The notes below the pieces were generated by a model. It made no database searches and was not told the DNA's origin. It saw nothing but the letters and a program-made list of their open reading frames with translations. This document shows, in pieces, positions 41,863 through 50,886 of a stretch of 64,000 nucleotides of DNA. Each line of letters begins with the position of its first letter. The first letter of the stretch is position 1. A program made the translations under genes and the position numbers. Source of the stretch: Mediterraneibacter hominis (lineage in GTDB: Bacteria > Bacillota > Clostridia > Lachnospirales > Lachnospiraceae); contig NZ_JACOPF010000001.1 of assembly GCF_014287475.1 (NCBI RefSeq), forward strand, positions 1,488,001 through 1,552,000, given 5' to 3'.

Positions 41863-43458
41863 TTATATAAACATTTTTATCAGGCTGGAGAAGAAGCTGT
41901 ATAGCCCGTCTCCTGCAATCAATCCGGCATCGCGGCAGTTCATAAATTCGTCTCCGATAATCTTACGGATAACGACCGCAATCACAACGCCGATTCCATA
42001 AATCGGATTGTTAATCAAAAGCCCTGTTGCCAGCAATACACCAAACATGTATTTTCTTCCAATAAACTGAATAATCGCTCCCGGGATTGCCCAGATCAGC
42101 AGTTCCTTCACCAGCGCCATGTTTGTTCCGGCTTCTGCCGCAGTTGCAAATACATAGCTTGTTGCTGGAATTAATCCGTCCTTCATCGTCATATCTGCAA
42201 AGAAAATAACAACTACAATCCCGATGACTGCTCCCAGCATCTCAATATATACCTGCTGTTTTCTCCCGTACACTTCATGTTCTTTATTCTTACTTCTCCC
42301 GCGGAGTATCCATCCTGTTTTTAAGTCATATCCCATATCAGCAAAGCATGGCCCTACAGCGCTGATATATCCTGTCATAACCGCTACAGCGATTGGATTG
42401 AATCCCATCAGGACGCCGATTGTCATAAAAATTGTCGTCACTGCAAAGCCTGGGAACCAGCCGGAGTACATCGCCGCTTTTCCAATAATAATCATAGAAG
42501 CGATGGAAGAAAATGCCGTCCATACAATCCAAAGAATCAAAGTGGTCGGAGACATCCCTGTAAAGATACCACAGATAATTCCGGTAAGAACACCACCGCC
42601 CACATGGGTAAGCAGCGCAATAATCAATGTCTTTTTCGTCCTTGACGCCGATACGGTAAGCCCTTCTTCCATTTCCATGCGTTCTGCCTGCGCACGCTTT
42701 TTCTTGGAGGAGCTTTGATAGATCGAATATACGGACTGAATCAGCGCTACCAGTCCGGCGCCGACCATAACTCCCTGTGGAATATTAGTCGCCCCAATAT
42801 CGAAACCAGTTACAGGCAATGCATATCCACGTATCAGAAGTCCTATCCCCAGGGCTAACATAGAGACAATATTTGCAATAAACACAATACCAACTGCTCC
42901 TACAGGAAGCTTAAAGATACTTCCTACGATACCGACAACAATTCCCTGTATAACTCTTTTTGCCTTATCACCGCCCTCGTCACCGGCTTCAATGACTTCT
43001 GCTGTAGCAACGCCCGGCGCCCATGCCTCCTTTGCCGGAAATAGCGGAGAATCGAAAAGTGCCCCTACCGTATATACAGAAACAACGGTTCCAAAAATCG
43101 TTCCGATCGCCATCGGAAGAATTGCCTTTGTCTCTCCCATGACAAAGAGGATCGCCACCGCCACAAACGCACAGTTTGCCGCTGAAAATCCTGCGCCGGA
43201 TACAATTGTCTGTATATAATTTTGCCGTTCTTTACTCTTAAAATTGCTAAACAGCGTCATCGGTATTCGCGCAATCAGCATAGCGAATACTGCACCCAGA
43301 ATCGAAGTATTCGCGGATACACCTACTTTTCCCATGATCTGCATACAGATAATTCCTGACAGAATCGCCAGAATAGAACCAAAAATAATCGTTACCGGCT
43401 CTGAAAATTTTATTTTCTCAAAAGTTGTCTTTTCTGTATTTGTATTTTTATCCTTCAT
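41863..43458 (-). CDS. OPT family oligopeptide/metal-chelate transporter
   Basis: 531 residues with roughly 14 membrane helices. OPT-type features: SFAPGV-like AWAPGVATAEVIEAG and GVMVGAGLVALIQSVYSIYQSS; the family imports small peptides or metal chelates by proton symport. It is shorter than fungal OPTs but similar to bacterial members. Its stop is 72 bases before pepD, suggesting peptide uptake coupled to peptidase action. A terminator (43484-43524) separates it from the M29-like genes upstream, so it is probably a separate unit, possibly reached by read-through. Confidence 0.82.
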   Translation of the reverse strand: MKDKNTNTEKTTFEKIKFSEPVTIIFGSILAILSGIICMQIMGKVGVSANTSILGAVFAMLIARIPMTLFSNFKSKERQNYIQTIVSGAGFSAANCAFVAVAILFVMGETKAILPMAIGTIFGTVVSVYTVGALFDSPLFPAKEAWAPGVATAEVIEAGDEGGDKAKRVIQGIVVGIVGSIFKLPVGAVGIVFIANIVSMLALGIGLLIRGYALPVTGFDIGATNIPQGVMVGAGLVALIQSVYSIYQSSSKKKRAQAERMEMEEGLTVSASRTKKTLIIALLTHVGGGVLTGIICGIFTGMSPTTLILWIVWTAFSSIASMIIIGKAAMYSGWFPGFAVTTIFMTIGVLMGFNPIAVAVMTGYISAVGPCFADMGYDLKTGWILRGRSKNKEHEVYGRKQQVYIEMLGAVIGIVVVIFFADMTMKDGLIPATSYVFATAAEAGTNMALVKELLIWAIPGAIIQFIGRKYMFGVLLATGLLINNPIYGIGVVIAVVIRKIIGDEFMNCRDAGLIAGDGLYSFFSSLIKMFI

Positions 43459-43483
43459 ACGCTCTCCTTTCTACTCATTCCGT

Positions 43484-43524
43484 AAAAAAGGAGAGTACAC
43501 GCAAAATTCACGGGTACCCTCCTT
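43484..43524 (-). terminator. Terminator of the nitrilase/NCS1/M29 operon
   Basis: Minus strand AAGGAGGGTAC...GTACTCTCCTT stem (one G-U pair) followed by TTTTTT, 25 bases after the first M29-like stop. Confidence 0.8.
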
Positions 43525-43548
43525 TCCTCTTCCCTCTCTGCCGGAATC

Positions 43549-44613
43549 TTAATATCCTGCCATTCCCATCTTCTTGCAAATTGCTGCAAGTTCAGGATCT
43601 ACGTATTTTCCATTTTCTTCTATTGTCTTTCCATCCAGTATAATAGAAGGCTTCGATACTACGCCGTCTGTGTGGGATGCCGCTGTCCAGTAGCTTCCCC
43701 GTATCATCTTGCCTTGGCTTCCAATTCCAAATTCCATGCATCCGAAGATTCTCTCATCCTCTACAATTCTTCCCGTAGCCTTCGATACACCCGGGTTAAA
43801 TCCTAATGAATAATGCGCCAGACGGAACATGTTCGGATCGTTGAAGGAATGCAGCCATGCATCAAAACGCTCTGCCTCTTTTCCACCTTCTACTTTTGTC
43901 ACACGTCCGTTTTCCAGCGTAAGTTTTACTGGTTCAGATAGAATCCCCATATCTGTCGGCGGGAAGATTGCCGCGTCAAATACCAGTGTTCCATTGATCG
44001 TCTCCTCGATCGGACACCAGCTAATCTGTCCGCACATCATAAATGGGTATCCCTTAAATGTAGCAAGCTGTCCGGAATGACGCACTTTTCTGCCTTCGTT
44101 TCGTGCAGTCAGGTATGTGCCGTTGTCGTCCTTTATAATAATTTCATTTCCAGCCTCCATTTTCGCCTTCAGAGCTTCACCTAACTCTACTACTCCTGCT
44201 ACATCCACTTTTCCGATGCAATTTACAATCATAGTCACATCCATTCCCGTCAGGTTGATGTAACGGCAGCCAAAGTCAATCGCTTTTCTCCAGGATTCAC
44301 ACAGCATAATGGATGCATAGGAAAGCTCAATCCATACATCTGCCACTGCCACTGCATTTCCAAGCGGTGCAACCGGCTCTGCATACGCAGCGTCTGTAGT
44401 CGGGCAGTAAACCAGAACCGGATTCGCTCCCACAATATAAGCAGCATTCATAATCGCATCCAGAACTCTCTTGTCTGTAGAAGTATCTCCGGTCACTACT
44501 ACGTTTTCTCCGGGCTCTACAAGCATAACTTCTTTTACAAGCTTGTAAGCTGCCTTGCTCACTTCATAAGATAAATAATCTGGTGTCATTTCGATTCCAA
44601 TTGGATACTCCAT
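43549..44613 (-). CDS. M29/NicX-like metalloenzyme, paralog 1
   Basis: 354 residues of the aminopeptidase-T (M29)/NicX superfamily. Candidate metal ligands: Glu203-204 (SWCPIEETINGTLVFD), His267 (RLAHYSLGFNPG) and His314-Asp316 (AASHTDGVVSKP). The His...His-x-Asp set closely parallels NicX, 2,5-dihydroxypyridine dioxygenase of Pseudomonas (from memory His265, His318, Asp320), but a dioxygenase is unlikely in an anaerobe, so a hydrolase on a peptide-like or heterocyclic amide is more plausible. Last gene of the nitrilase-NCS1-M29-M29 operon; 58 bases after its paralog, which it matches end to end (both start MEYPIGIEMT). Substrate unknown. Confidence 0.7.
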   Translation of the reverse strand: MEYPIGIEMTPDYLSYEVSKAAYKLVKEVMLVEPGENVVVTGDTSTDKRVLDAIMNAAYIVGANPVLVYCPTTDAAYAEPVAPLGNAVAVADVWIELSYASIMLCESWRKAIDFGCRYINLTGMDVTMIVNCIGKVDVAGVVELGEALKAKMEAGNEIIIKDDNGTYLTARNEGRKVRHSGQLATFKGYPFMMCGQISWCPIEETINGTLVFDAAIFPPTDMGILSEPVKLTLENGRVTKVEGGKEAERFDAWLHSFNDPNMFRLAHYSLGFNPGVSKATGRIVEDERIFGCMEFGIGSQGKMIRGSYWTAASHTDGVVSKPSIILDGKTIEENGKYVDPELAAICKKMGMAGY

Positions 44614-44671
44614 AATGAAATCCTCCCTTTCTTTTATATAAATTTATTTTTTCACTAAGCTTACGATGGGA

Positions 44672-45739
44672 TTATTCATACTCCGCAATCCCCAGTTTTT
44701 TACAATATTCGATACATACCGGATCCTTGTAGACTCCGTTTTCTTCAATCACTTCTCCGTCCAGGATAATGGTCGGCTTTGAGACTACCCCGTCTGTATG
44801 TGCAGCGGCATCCCAAAACGCGCCGTTTAAGCTTGCGCCCTGGCTTCCGATGCCAAATTCAATACATCCAAAGATTCGTTCGTCCTCCACAATTCTTCCT
44901 GTTGCTTTGCGCACACCTGGATTAAATCCTATCGAATAATGCGCCAGACGGTACATATTCGGATCCTGGAAAGAATCTATCCACTTCTTGAAAATTTCTG
45001 CCTGTGCTCCGCCGCTTATGTCTGTCACTCTTCCTTCATGGAATGTCACCCTCACCGGCTCTCTCAAAATGCCGATCTCTGCCGGAGGAAACAGCGCTGC
45101 GTCAAACACAATCGTACCTTCAATCGTCTCTTCCACAGGGCACCAGCTTACCTGGCCGCCGAGCATAATCGGATACCCTTTCTTTGTAGCAAGCTGACCG
45201 GAATGTTTCACCTTTCTTCCGCGGTTGTAAGCTTTTAGATCTGTTCCGTTTGCGTCCCGTACAATAACCTCATCCGCCTTCTGCACTCTCTGTGTCAGAT
45301 ATTCTCCGAACTCGACTACCATTCCATAATTGATCTTCCCAACTGTATTCACCAGCATAATCGTATCCATTCCGCAAAGGCATGTATATCTTGCTCCATT
45401 CGCGATCGCTTTCTGGAAACAAGGAGAGTGCATCACACAGTAATATGCAAACTCAATCCATACATCCGCTGCTGCCACGGCGTTTGCCACCGGCAATGCC
45501 GGCTCTTCAAATGCTTTTCCTGTCGTTGGATACTTAATTAATACAGGGACTGCTCCAATTGTGTACGCCGCTTTCATCACAGCCTCCACCACACGCATAT
45601 CCGTTGATGTATCCGCTGTTACTACGACACTTTCTCCCTGCTTTACCAGCATCACATCACGCACCAGCTTCATTGCTGCACCCTGTACCTCGTATGACAG
45701 ATACCCTTCTGTCATCTCAATCCCTATTGGATATTCCAT
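44672..45739 (-). CDS. M29/NicX-like metalloenzyme, paralog 2
   Basis: 355 residues, colinear with paralog 1 with no gaps over the first 320 residues and well over half the residues identical by eye. His267, His314 and Asp316 and the EET segment at 203-205 are conserved, so both copies should bind metal. Differences cluster at ~95-125 (CVMHSPCFQKAIANG versus SIMLCESWRKAIDFG) and ~160-175, which could change substrate or dimer contacts. The two may form a heteromer. Starts 37 bases after the NCS1 transporter gene; GGAAGGA upstream. Confidence 0.7.
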   Translation of the reverse strand: MEYPIGIEMTEGYLSYEVQGAAMKLVRDVMLVKQGESVVVTADTSTDMRVVEAVMKAAYTIGAVPVLIKYPTTGKAFEEPALPVANAVAAADVWIEFAYYCVMHSPCFQKAIANGARYTCLCGMDTIMLVNTVGKINYGMVVEFGEYLTQRVQKADEVIVRDANGTDLKAYNRGRKVKHSGQLATKKGYPIMLGGQVSWCPVEETIEGTIVFDAALFPPAEIGILREPVRVTFHEGRVTDISGGAQAEIFKKWIDSFQDPNMYRLAHYSIGFNPGVRKATGRIVEDERIFGCIEFGIGSQGASLNGAFWDAAAHTDGVVSKPTIILDGEVIEENGVYKDPVCIEYCKKLGIAEYE

Positions 45740-45776
45740 ACTCGTCCTTCCTTTCTATCTTTAATTTTTATAGTAT

Positions 45777-47093
45777 CTAAAACATACCTTCCGTAAATTT
45801 ATCCGGCGCCGCCTTCGCTTTGATCTTCATTGCAAAGTAATATACAAGCCCCGTAATAATAAGAGACTGCAGTGGTGGAATTCCGATACTTACTACGTAA
45901 GTAGTCACATACCCGACAACCGCGCCGATAACCATTGCCAGCGTAGCGATAAAGTTCCAGCCTGTCTTGTCCTCCCATTTTTGTTTTCTTGCAAAGAAGT
46001 CCACAAACAGGACCCCAGCGATTGCCGGATAAAGCAGCGCTGCCAGATTCAACAGGTCTGTAAAATGATCCAGGATTCCCCACAGAGAAAGAAGAATAGA
46101 AATTACAGTGGCTCCCAATGTTACCATTGCTCTTCCTTTTCCTGTTTTTACATTCAGGATATTAGAAAAGGAAAGACCCATTGTATAGTTGTTTACCAAC
46201 TGGCTTGTCCAGGAAGCGAGCCACAGTACAAGGAAGCCCCAGATTGGGAAGCCAAGTCCCTGCATAACCGCCACGATATCTGCCGTACCGTTGCCTGCTG
46301 CCATGATTCCTCCGATAAATACAAGAGGGATTCCGATTGCGATAATTCCAAGAGGAATCAAGATATTGTCTTTCCACCTTGGTTTTGCATATCTGGTATA
46401 GTCTGCTGATATGACAAACTGCGACACATTCATCCCCAAAAGTGTAGTAACACCTGCCGCAAATGTCAGTTCTCCGCTTCCCTGATAGCTCATAATGTGA
46501 GACCAGCCCACATTTTTCAAAGCCAGGTAAATTCCTACCACACACAGAAGAAGTCCGCAGGGCACTGCAAGATAATCCGTCCATTTCATTGAAGAATATC
46601 CAATAATGGCCGGCACTGCGAACAGCGCACCTACAATAATTGTCACGATTGCCCACGGTACTTTCTCTACCGCGTAGTCAATACCTAAAATTACACACAA
46701 AGCATTTCCGGTTACGGAAGTCTGGATCGCCCACCAGCCCATACTGATCACGCCAATTACAAGCGCAATGATGAATTTTGCCTGTTTGTCACCAAATCCT
46801 TGCCTTGCGATAACAGAGGAGGAAAGTCCTGTTTTAGCTCCCATATATCCACTGATTGCATTTCCGCCCCATGTAAGGATCAAAAACGTAAACAAGACGA
46901 CCGGTATCATTCCCTTTAGTCCAAATGAGCCAATCAAAGTAGCACCAATCATCAAAACAGATACACTAAACTCTAATCCTCCGAATACGACTGCCGGAGT
47001 CACCCATTTTTCACGCTGTTCCAGCGGTATCGGAGTCATAGGCTCATCTGCCGCGACCGCCCCTTCATTTTTCATCGGTTTTTCATCAAACAT
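45777..47093 (-). CDS. NCS1 family (CodB-like) transporter
   Basis: 438 residues with about 12 membrane helices. NCS1 features: MTPIPLEQREKWVTPAVVFG at the N-terminus, SISMGWWAIQ-like GVISMGWWAIQTSVTGNAL and TLLGMNVSQFVISADYTRYAKP. Known substrates are nucleobases, hydantoins, allantoin, thiamine and pyridoxine, imported with Na+ or H+. It sits between nitrilase and the M29-like genes (24- and 37-base gaps), so it is probably the importer for the compound these enzymes attack. ATG 47093 follows GAGGA. Confidence 0.85.
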   Translation of the reverse strand: MFDEKPMKNEGAVAADEPMTPIPLEQREKWVTPAVVFGGLEFSVSVLMIGATLIGSFGLKGMIPVVLFTFLILTWGGNAISGYMGAKTGLSSSVIARQGFGDKQAKFIIALVIGVISMGWWAIQTSVTGNALCVILGIDYAVEKVPWAIVTIIVGALFAVPAIIGYSSMKWTDYLAVPCGLLLCVVGIYLALKNVGWSHIMSYQGSGELTFAAGVTTLLGMNVSQFVISADYTRYAKPRWKDNILIPLGIIAIGIPLVFIGGIMAAGNGTADIVAVMQGLGFPIWGFLVLWLASWTSQLVNNYTMGLSFSNILNVKTGKGRAMVTLGATVISILLSLWGILDHFTDLLNLAALLYPAIAGVLFVDFFARKQKWEDKTGWNFIATLAMVIGAVVGYVTTYVVSIGIPPLQSLIITGLVYYFAMKIKAKAAPDKFTEGMF

Positions 47094-47117
47094 ATATCAT
47101 ATCCTCCTCATCTTTTT

Positions 47118-47894
47118 CTACGACTTTCCTTTATCCGCTATCTCCTTATAAATTGCCGGCTGCTTCATCTGTCGCCATGGAATTCCAATTCTTGCTTCTT
47201 TAAGCTTTTCTTTCTCAAGCGTAATTTCTCCATATGCCTCTCCCGTAGTCTGCAACCTTAAAAGCACAGTCCCATCTGGGCCGTTTACCGTAGAATTCCC
47301 ACAGTATTTCTCGTCTCCGCAGGCGCGGTTAAGGGCAATCGTATATACCTGGTTTTCCGCCGCCCTTGTTTTAGCGCATCCACAGAATAACTCCTCCCAT
47401 CCATATCCCCATGCACTCGGGTATATGATAAGATCTGCCTCCTTTTCAAGCGCGAGTGGTGTAGAGATCTCCGCAAATCCTAAGTCTGCGCAGATCAACA
47501 TGCCGATTTTCCAGCCTCGAAACGAAACTGCCACCAATTCATTTCCTCTTGCAAAGTAGTCATTCTCGGAAGCCCACAGATGAATCTTTTTATATTCCCC
47601 TGCTATATCGCCTGCTTCATCCCAAAGACAGACTACATCATAATACTTTCCCTGACAGACAGACTGTACCCCGGCGAGAATCGGCTGCTTATACCGCTGT
47701 GCCAGCTCGGATACAAATGCTTTCTCATTCATCTGTTTTCCACTTTCAAATTTATACCCACTGATACACAATTCAGGAAAGCAGAGTAAATCAAGCCCAT
47801 TCTTTGAATACTTTTTCACTTCATGTTCAAAATGTTCACAATTCCTTTTCACTTCCCCCTCTATAGAAGCAAACTGCACAATCCCTATTTTCAT
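47118..47894 (-). CDS. Carbon-nitrogen hydrolase (nitrilase superfamily)
   Basis: 258 residues. Catalytic triad in the standard places: Glu in DLLCFPELCISGYKF, Lys in AGEYKKIHLWASEN and Cys in GMLICADLGFAEI; the following YPSAWGYGWEELF segment fits amidases. Substrates in this superfamily include nitriles, omega-amides, N-carbamoyl amino acids and ureides; N-carbamyl-type or omega-amidase activity is plausible beside an NCS1 transporter. ATG 47894 has GGAGGAG 5 bases upstream. First gene of the operon, directly downstream of the LysR-controlled promoter. Confidence 0.85.
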   Translation of the reverse strand: MKIGIVQFASIEGEVKRNCEHFEHEVKKYSKNGLDLLCFPELCISGYKFESGKQMNEKAFVSELAQRYKQPILAGVQSVCQGKYYDVVCLWDEAGDIAGEYKKIHLWASENDYFARGNELVAVSFRGWKIGMLICADLGFAEISTPLALEKEADLIIYPSAWGYGWEELFCGCAKTRAAENQVYTIALNRACGDEKYCGNSTVNGPDGTVLLRLQTTGEAYGEITLEKEKLKEARIGIPWRQMKQPAIYKEIADKGKS

Positions 47895-47957
47895 CTTTCT
47901 CCTCCTTTCCGCAATTTTCACAAATAAATCGTTGTAAAACCATGTATATTTTCCTTG

Positions 47958-48023
47958 ATTATACCAAAATATTCTTCTAAAATGAAATCATATTATTTTA
48001 TACCTTGATAAGTATAGGTTATA
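47958..48023 (-). promoter_or_regulatory. LysR-controlled promoter of nitrilase operon
   Basis: Minus strand TTCATT (47981-47986), 17-base spacer, TATAAT (47958-47963). About 60 bases upstream of the start, TATACC-N12-GGTTATA (47999-48023) is an imperfect dyad with the T-N11-A look of a LysR binding site, between this operon and the divergent LysR gene. Confidence 0.55.
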
Positions 48024-48065
48024 CCCATATTTTTCAGTTCTATTTTCAGAAAGGACGTTTTTCCT

Positions 48066-48953
48066 ATGTTAGATTTAAAGCTTGCTACATTTCTGTCACT
48101 TTGCGAGACCCGCAACTATACCCAGACCGCCAGTCTGTTAAACATCACACAGCCTGCTGTATCCCAGCATATAAAATATCTTGAGAAATACTACAAAACC
48201 AAGCTTTTCTATTACGATGAAAAGCGTCGTCTCCACCTTACCGAAAAAGGAAAGCTTTTGCGTTCCTTTGCCCAGACTATCCGTTCTGATTCTGCCCTGA
48301 TTCTGGAAGAAATGATGGCGCCTCCGAAAGAAAACAGCGAATTAAAATTAGGTACTGTCACAACCGCCGGAGAATCCCTCGTTCCGCATATGATCGCAGA
48401 ATATTTAAAAAAATATCCAAACCAGAAAGTCAGCCTCTATTTAGGAGAGGCTGACGAACTCCTTACCTGGCTTCAGGAAGGGAGGATTCAATGCTGTATC
48501 ACAGATGCCTACTGTCCCTCCTCCACTTACGAAAGCGAAGAGCTATTCGAGATGGAGACGGTCTGCGTCTGTTCGCCGCAGCATCCTCTTGCCGGACATA
48601 CCGTTGATTTCCAAGAGCTCAACGACTACCGGCTTATTTTCCGCGAAAATGACACAAACTCCCACCGAAACCTCATGCATATCCTCCATGAGCACAATCA
48701 AGAGCTCGGCAATTTCCATTCTTATGTAGAAATCGGCACGATAAACGCTGTCAAAAAGCTCGTCATGGAAAATATAGGAATCTCTTTTATCTATCGTTTT
48801 GTCGTACAGGAAAATCTGGATAATGGAACCTTAGAGCAAATTTATATCCGCGGTTTTTCTTCCCGCAATGCATTTAGTTTTGCATGGATGAAAGACAGCT
48901 TTTTTACGTCCGGCAACCTAAAATTTTTAAAAGTATGTAAATCTGTGCTCTAA
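48066..48953 (+). CDS. LysR family regulator of the nitrilase operon
   Basis: 295 residues. N-terminal winged helix-turn-helix (FLSLCETRNYTQTASLLNIT, QPAVSQHIKYLEKYYKTKLF), then a periplasmic-binding-protein-like effector domain (~90-295). Divergent from the nitrilase operon across 171 bases that hold its probable operator; LysR regulators usually activate the divergent operon on binding its substrate or an intermediate. Its stop codon overlaps the stop of the next gene by 4 bases (CTAA, convergent). ATG 48066 with GAAAGGA upstream. Confidence 0.85.
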   Translation: MLDLKLATFLSLCETRNYTQTASLLNITQPAVSQHIKYLEKYYKTKLFYYDEKRRLHLTEKGKLLRSFAQTIRSDSALILEEMMAPPKENSELKLGTVTTAGESLVPHMIAEYLKKYPNQKVSLYLGEADELLTWLQEGRIQCCITDAYCPSSTYESEELFEMETVCVCSPQHPLAGHTVDFQELNDYRLIFRENDTNSHRNLMHILHEHNQELGNFHSYVEIGTINAVKKLVMENIGISFIYRFVVQENLDNGTLEQIYIRGFSSRNAFSFAWMKDSFFTSGNLKFLKVCKSVL

Positions 48954-50848
48954 TCCTTTTTCCGCGAACAGCACTCGGAATTTTTATTGTGAATCAGGCA
49001 GACTGCCCTGCCTTCCTTCGCATCCAGAATCAACCTCGTATCCTTGTCTGACGTATCGTAAATTTTTACAATTTCTGAAAGCTCTGTCTCCTCCGGGAAA
49101 ATGTCCTTTAGAATTTCTCTGCACGTTTCTAAAAGCTCTGGGCGGTAAACCTTTGTCTTGCTGTTTTCATTGATCGCTCCATAATAGACGTCTGCCTCTA
49201 CCAAGTCTTGAAACATGTGGCTTCCATAGGACAATTCCGGATGGTATCCTGCCTTACTGTATGCCACTTCACAAATTGCGATAAACTGGCTGATATCCGC
49301 ATACACTACAGGCACTCCCAATTCTGGAGAAGAAGTTCCGATTCTGCCGGGCACAAGCAGCATAAGCTTTTTGTCCTCTTCTTCATAATACTGGTTAATT
49401 TTGCCAATGAGCCTCCCCACATCCGGCTTCTTTGCATGGGAACACTCATAGTACTTCTGCGGATCTACCCACACAATCCGATCTAATCTCTCCTTTTTGG
49501 ATCGTCTCATGGACGTGCGCCTCACATCAAATAAAAACTCCTTCTCCATTTCCTCTGGTATCTGTATTTGTTCTGACACAGACACCTGCAGAGGTCTGCA
49601 CTGAAACAGGTTTACCCTCCATACCTCCTTTTGCGGGCTTGACAGGGCAAATTCCACATCTACCGGTCGTTCGTACTCCTTCTCCAACATTTTCAGCACT
49701 CTGCGCATCATATGTATAAACGCATTGTTGTCTACTAGTCCCTGGCAGTCTGAAAAATAAATTTTCCGGTACCGGCCACGTTGGGCAAGGAGCTGCTCTG
49801 CCTCTGTGTCATGGCTTAAAACCATCTTTTTTTGCCAGGAAGGAAGTAGTTCTATTATTTTGTCCAGCGAAACCGTACTGTGCATCCCCTGTTCCAGATC
49901 CAGCACGTCCACCTGTCTTTGAGAGAATTTGTGTCTCTCTGCAATCGTCGTCCTCATATTCGCCTGCGCCCTGTCCAATCCAACTAGTCTTGGGTAATCC
50001 CCCGGCGTACGTTCCACCGCCCTTGTCCCAAGTCCTGCCACAAGTCTTAACATTCCTGCATCCGGATTTAGATGCTCCATCCACTTATAAGGATTATAAG
50101 AGCAGCCCATACCTGCTGCCACAGGCATATAATAGTTCTCATACCTCTGTCCTTCCACTCTCTGCACCAGAAGCGCCATCTGTTCATCTGCACCCAGAAG
50201 CTTCCGCTTTCTTCTATACTCCAGGGCAGACGGGTTCATCGTGCTTGCATATACCTTTCGAACTGCCTCCTCCAATTCATGCAGACGTTCTTCCTCCTCT
50301 CCCTGGCTCATGCAGAAAATGGATTCATACTTTCCAGAAAAAGCATTTCCATAGCCATCTTCTAAAAAGCTGCTGGAACGTACAATAATAGGTGTCTTAT
50401 CATAATGCCGGATAATGTTCAAAAATCCCTCTCTGATTTCTTCAGAGAAGCTCCCGTTTCTAAGGCGCTCCTTTAGTTCTTCCCCCTCCCTGAAACGTTC
50501 CTTTTCTTTCCTTTGCTTCTCTCTTAACTCCAGACAGTCATTGTCTTTTAAATACCCGCAAAATACGTCTGAACCGATAAAAAAAGAATCATGGGGTTCA
50601 AGCAATTCCACATATTCCGGCAGATTGTTCTCAATCAGCTTCCGCGCCGCTAAAAGACCGCATGCCTTCCCGCCGATAAGACCTCCTCCAATTCTTCGCT
50701 CCGCTACGTTCTGATAATCTTTTTCTTCAAAATGTTTTAAAATCAGTTTTTCCATTCTGGATTCTGTCGTTACCATCTCATGGCAGATCTGCTTTTTCTC
50801 CTCTTCTGTCAGGCGTTTGCCTGCCCGTAATTGTTTCCACACATTCAT
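48950..50848 (-). CDS. PEP/pyruvate-binding (PPDK N-terminal) domain protein
   Basis: 632 residues. The central part resembles the nucleotide-binding half of PEP synthase / pyruvate phosphate dikinase (PF01326): GKACGLLAARKLIENNLPEY, PIIVRSSSFLEDGYGNAFSGKYES (the RSS-ED-..F.GQ/KY block), EEAVRKVYASTMNPSALEYRR and PVDVEFALSSPQKEVWRVNLFQCRPL. The swivelling phosphohistidine domain and PEP-binding barrel are missing, so it cannot run the full PPDK reaction. The N-terminal and C-terminal ~100 residues are unlike PPDK. It may phosphorylate or bind a protein or small molecule. Convergent with the LysR gene, overlapping stops. Confidence 0.75.
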   Translation of the reverse strand: MNVWKQLRAGKRLTEEEKKQICHEMVTTESRMEKLILKHFEEKDYQNVAERRIGGGLIGGKACGLLAARKLIENNLPEYVELLEPHDSFFIGSDVFCGYLKDNDCLELREKQRKEKERFREGEELKERLRNGSFSEEIREGFLNIIRHYDKTPIIVRSSSFLEDGYGNAFSGKYESIFCMSQGEEEERLHELEEAVRKVYASTMNPSALEYRRKRKLLGADEQMALLVQRVEGQRYENYYMPVAAGMGCSYNPYKWMEHLNPDAGMLRLVAGLGTRAVERTPGDYPRLVGLDRAQANMRTTIAERHKFSQRQVDVLDLEQGMHSTVSLDKIIELLPSWQKKMVLSHDTEAEQLLAQRGRYRKIYFSDCQGLVDNNAFIHMMRRVLKMLEKEYERPVDVEFALSSPQKEVWRVNLFQCRPLQVSVSEQIQIPEEMEKEFLFDVRRTSMRRSKKERLDRIVWVDPQKYYECSHAKKPDVGRLIGKINQYYEEEDKKLMLLVPGRIGTSSPELGVPVVYADISQFIAICEVAYSKAGYHPELSYGSHMFQDLVEADVYYGAINENSKTKVYRPELLETCREILKDIFPEETELSEIVKIYDTSDKDTRLILDAKEGRAVCLIHNKNSECCSRKKD

Positions 50849-50886
50849 GTCTGTCTCCTCTTTTTCATATTTATATAGTATGCTAT

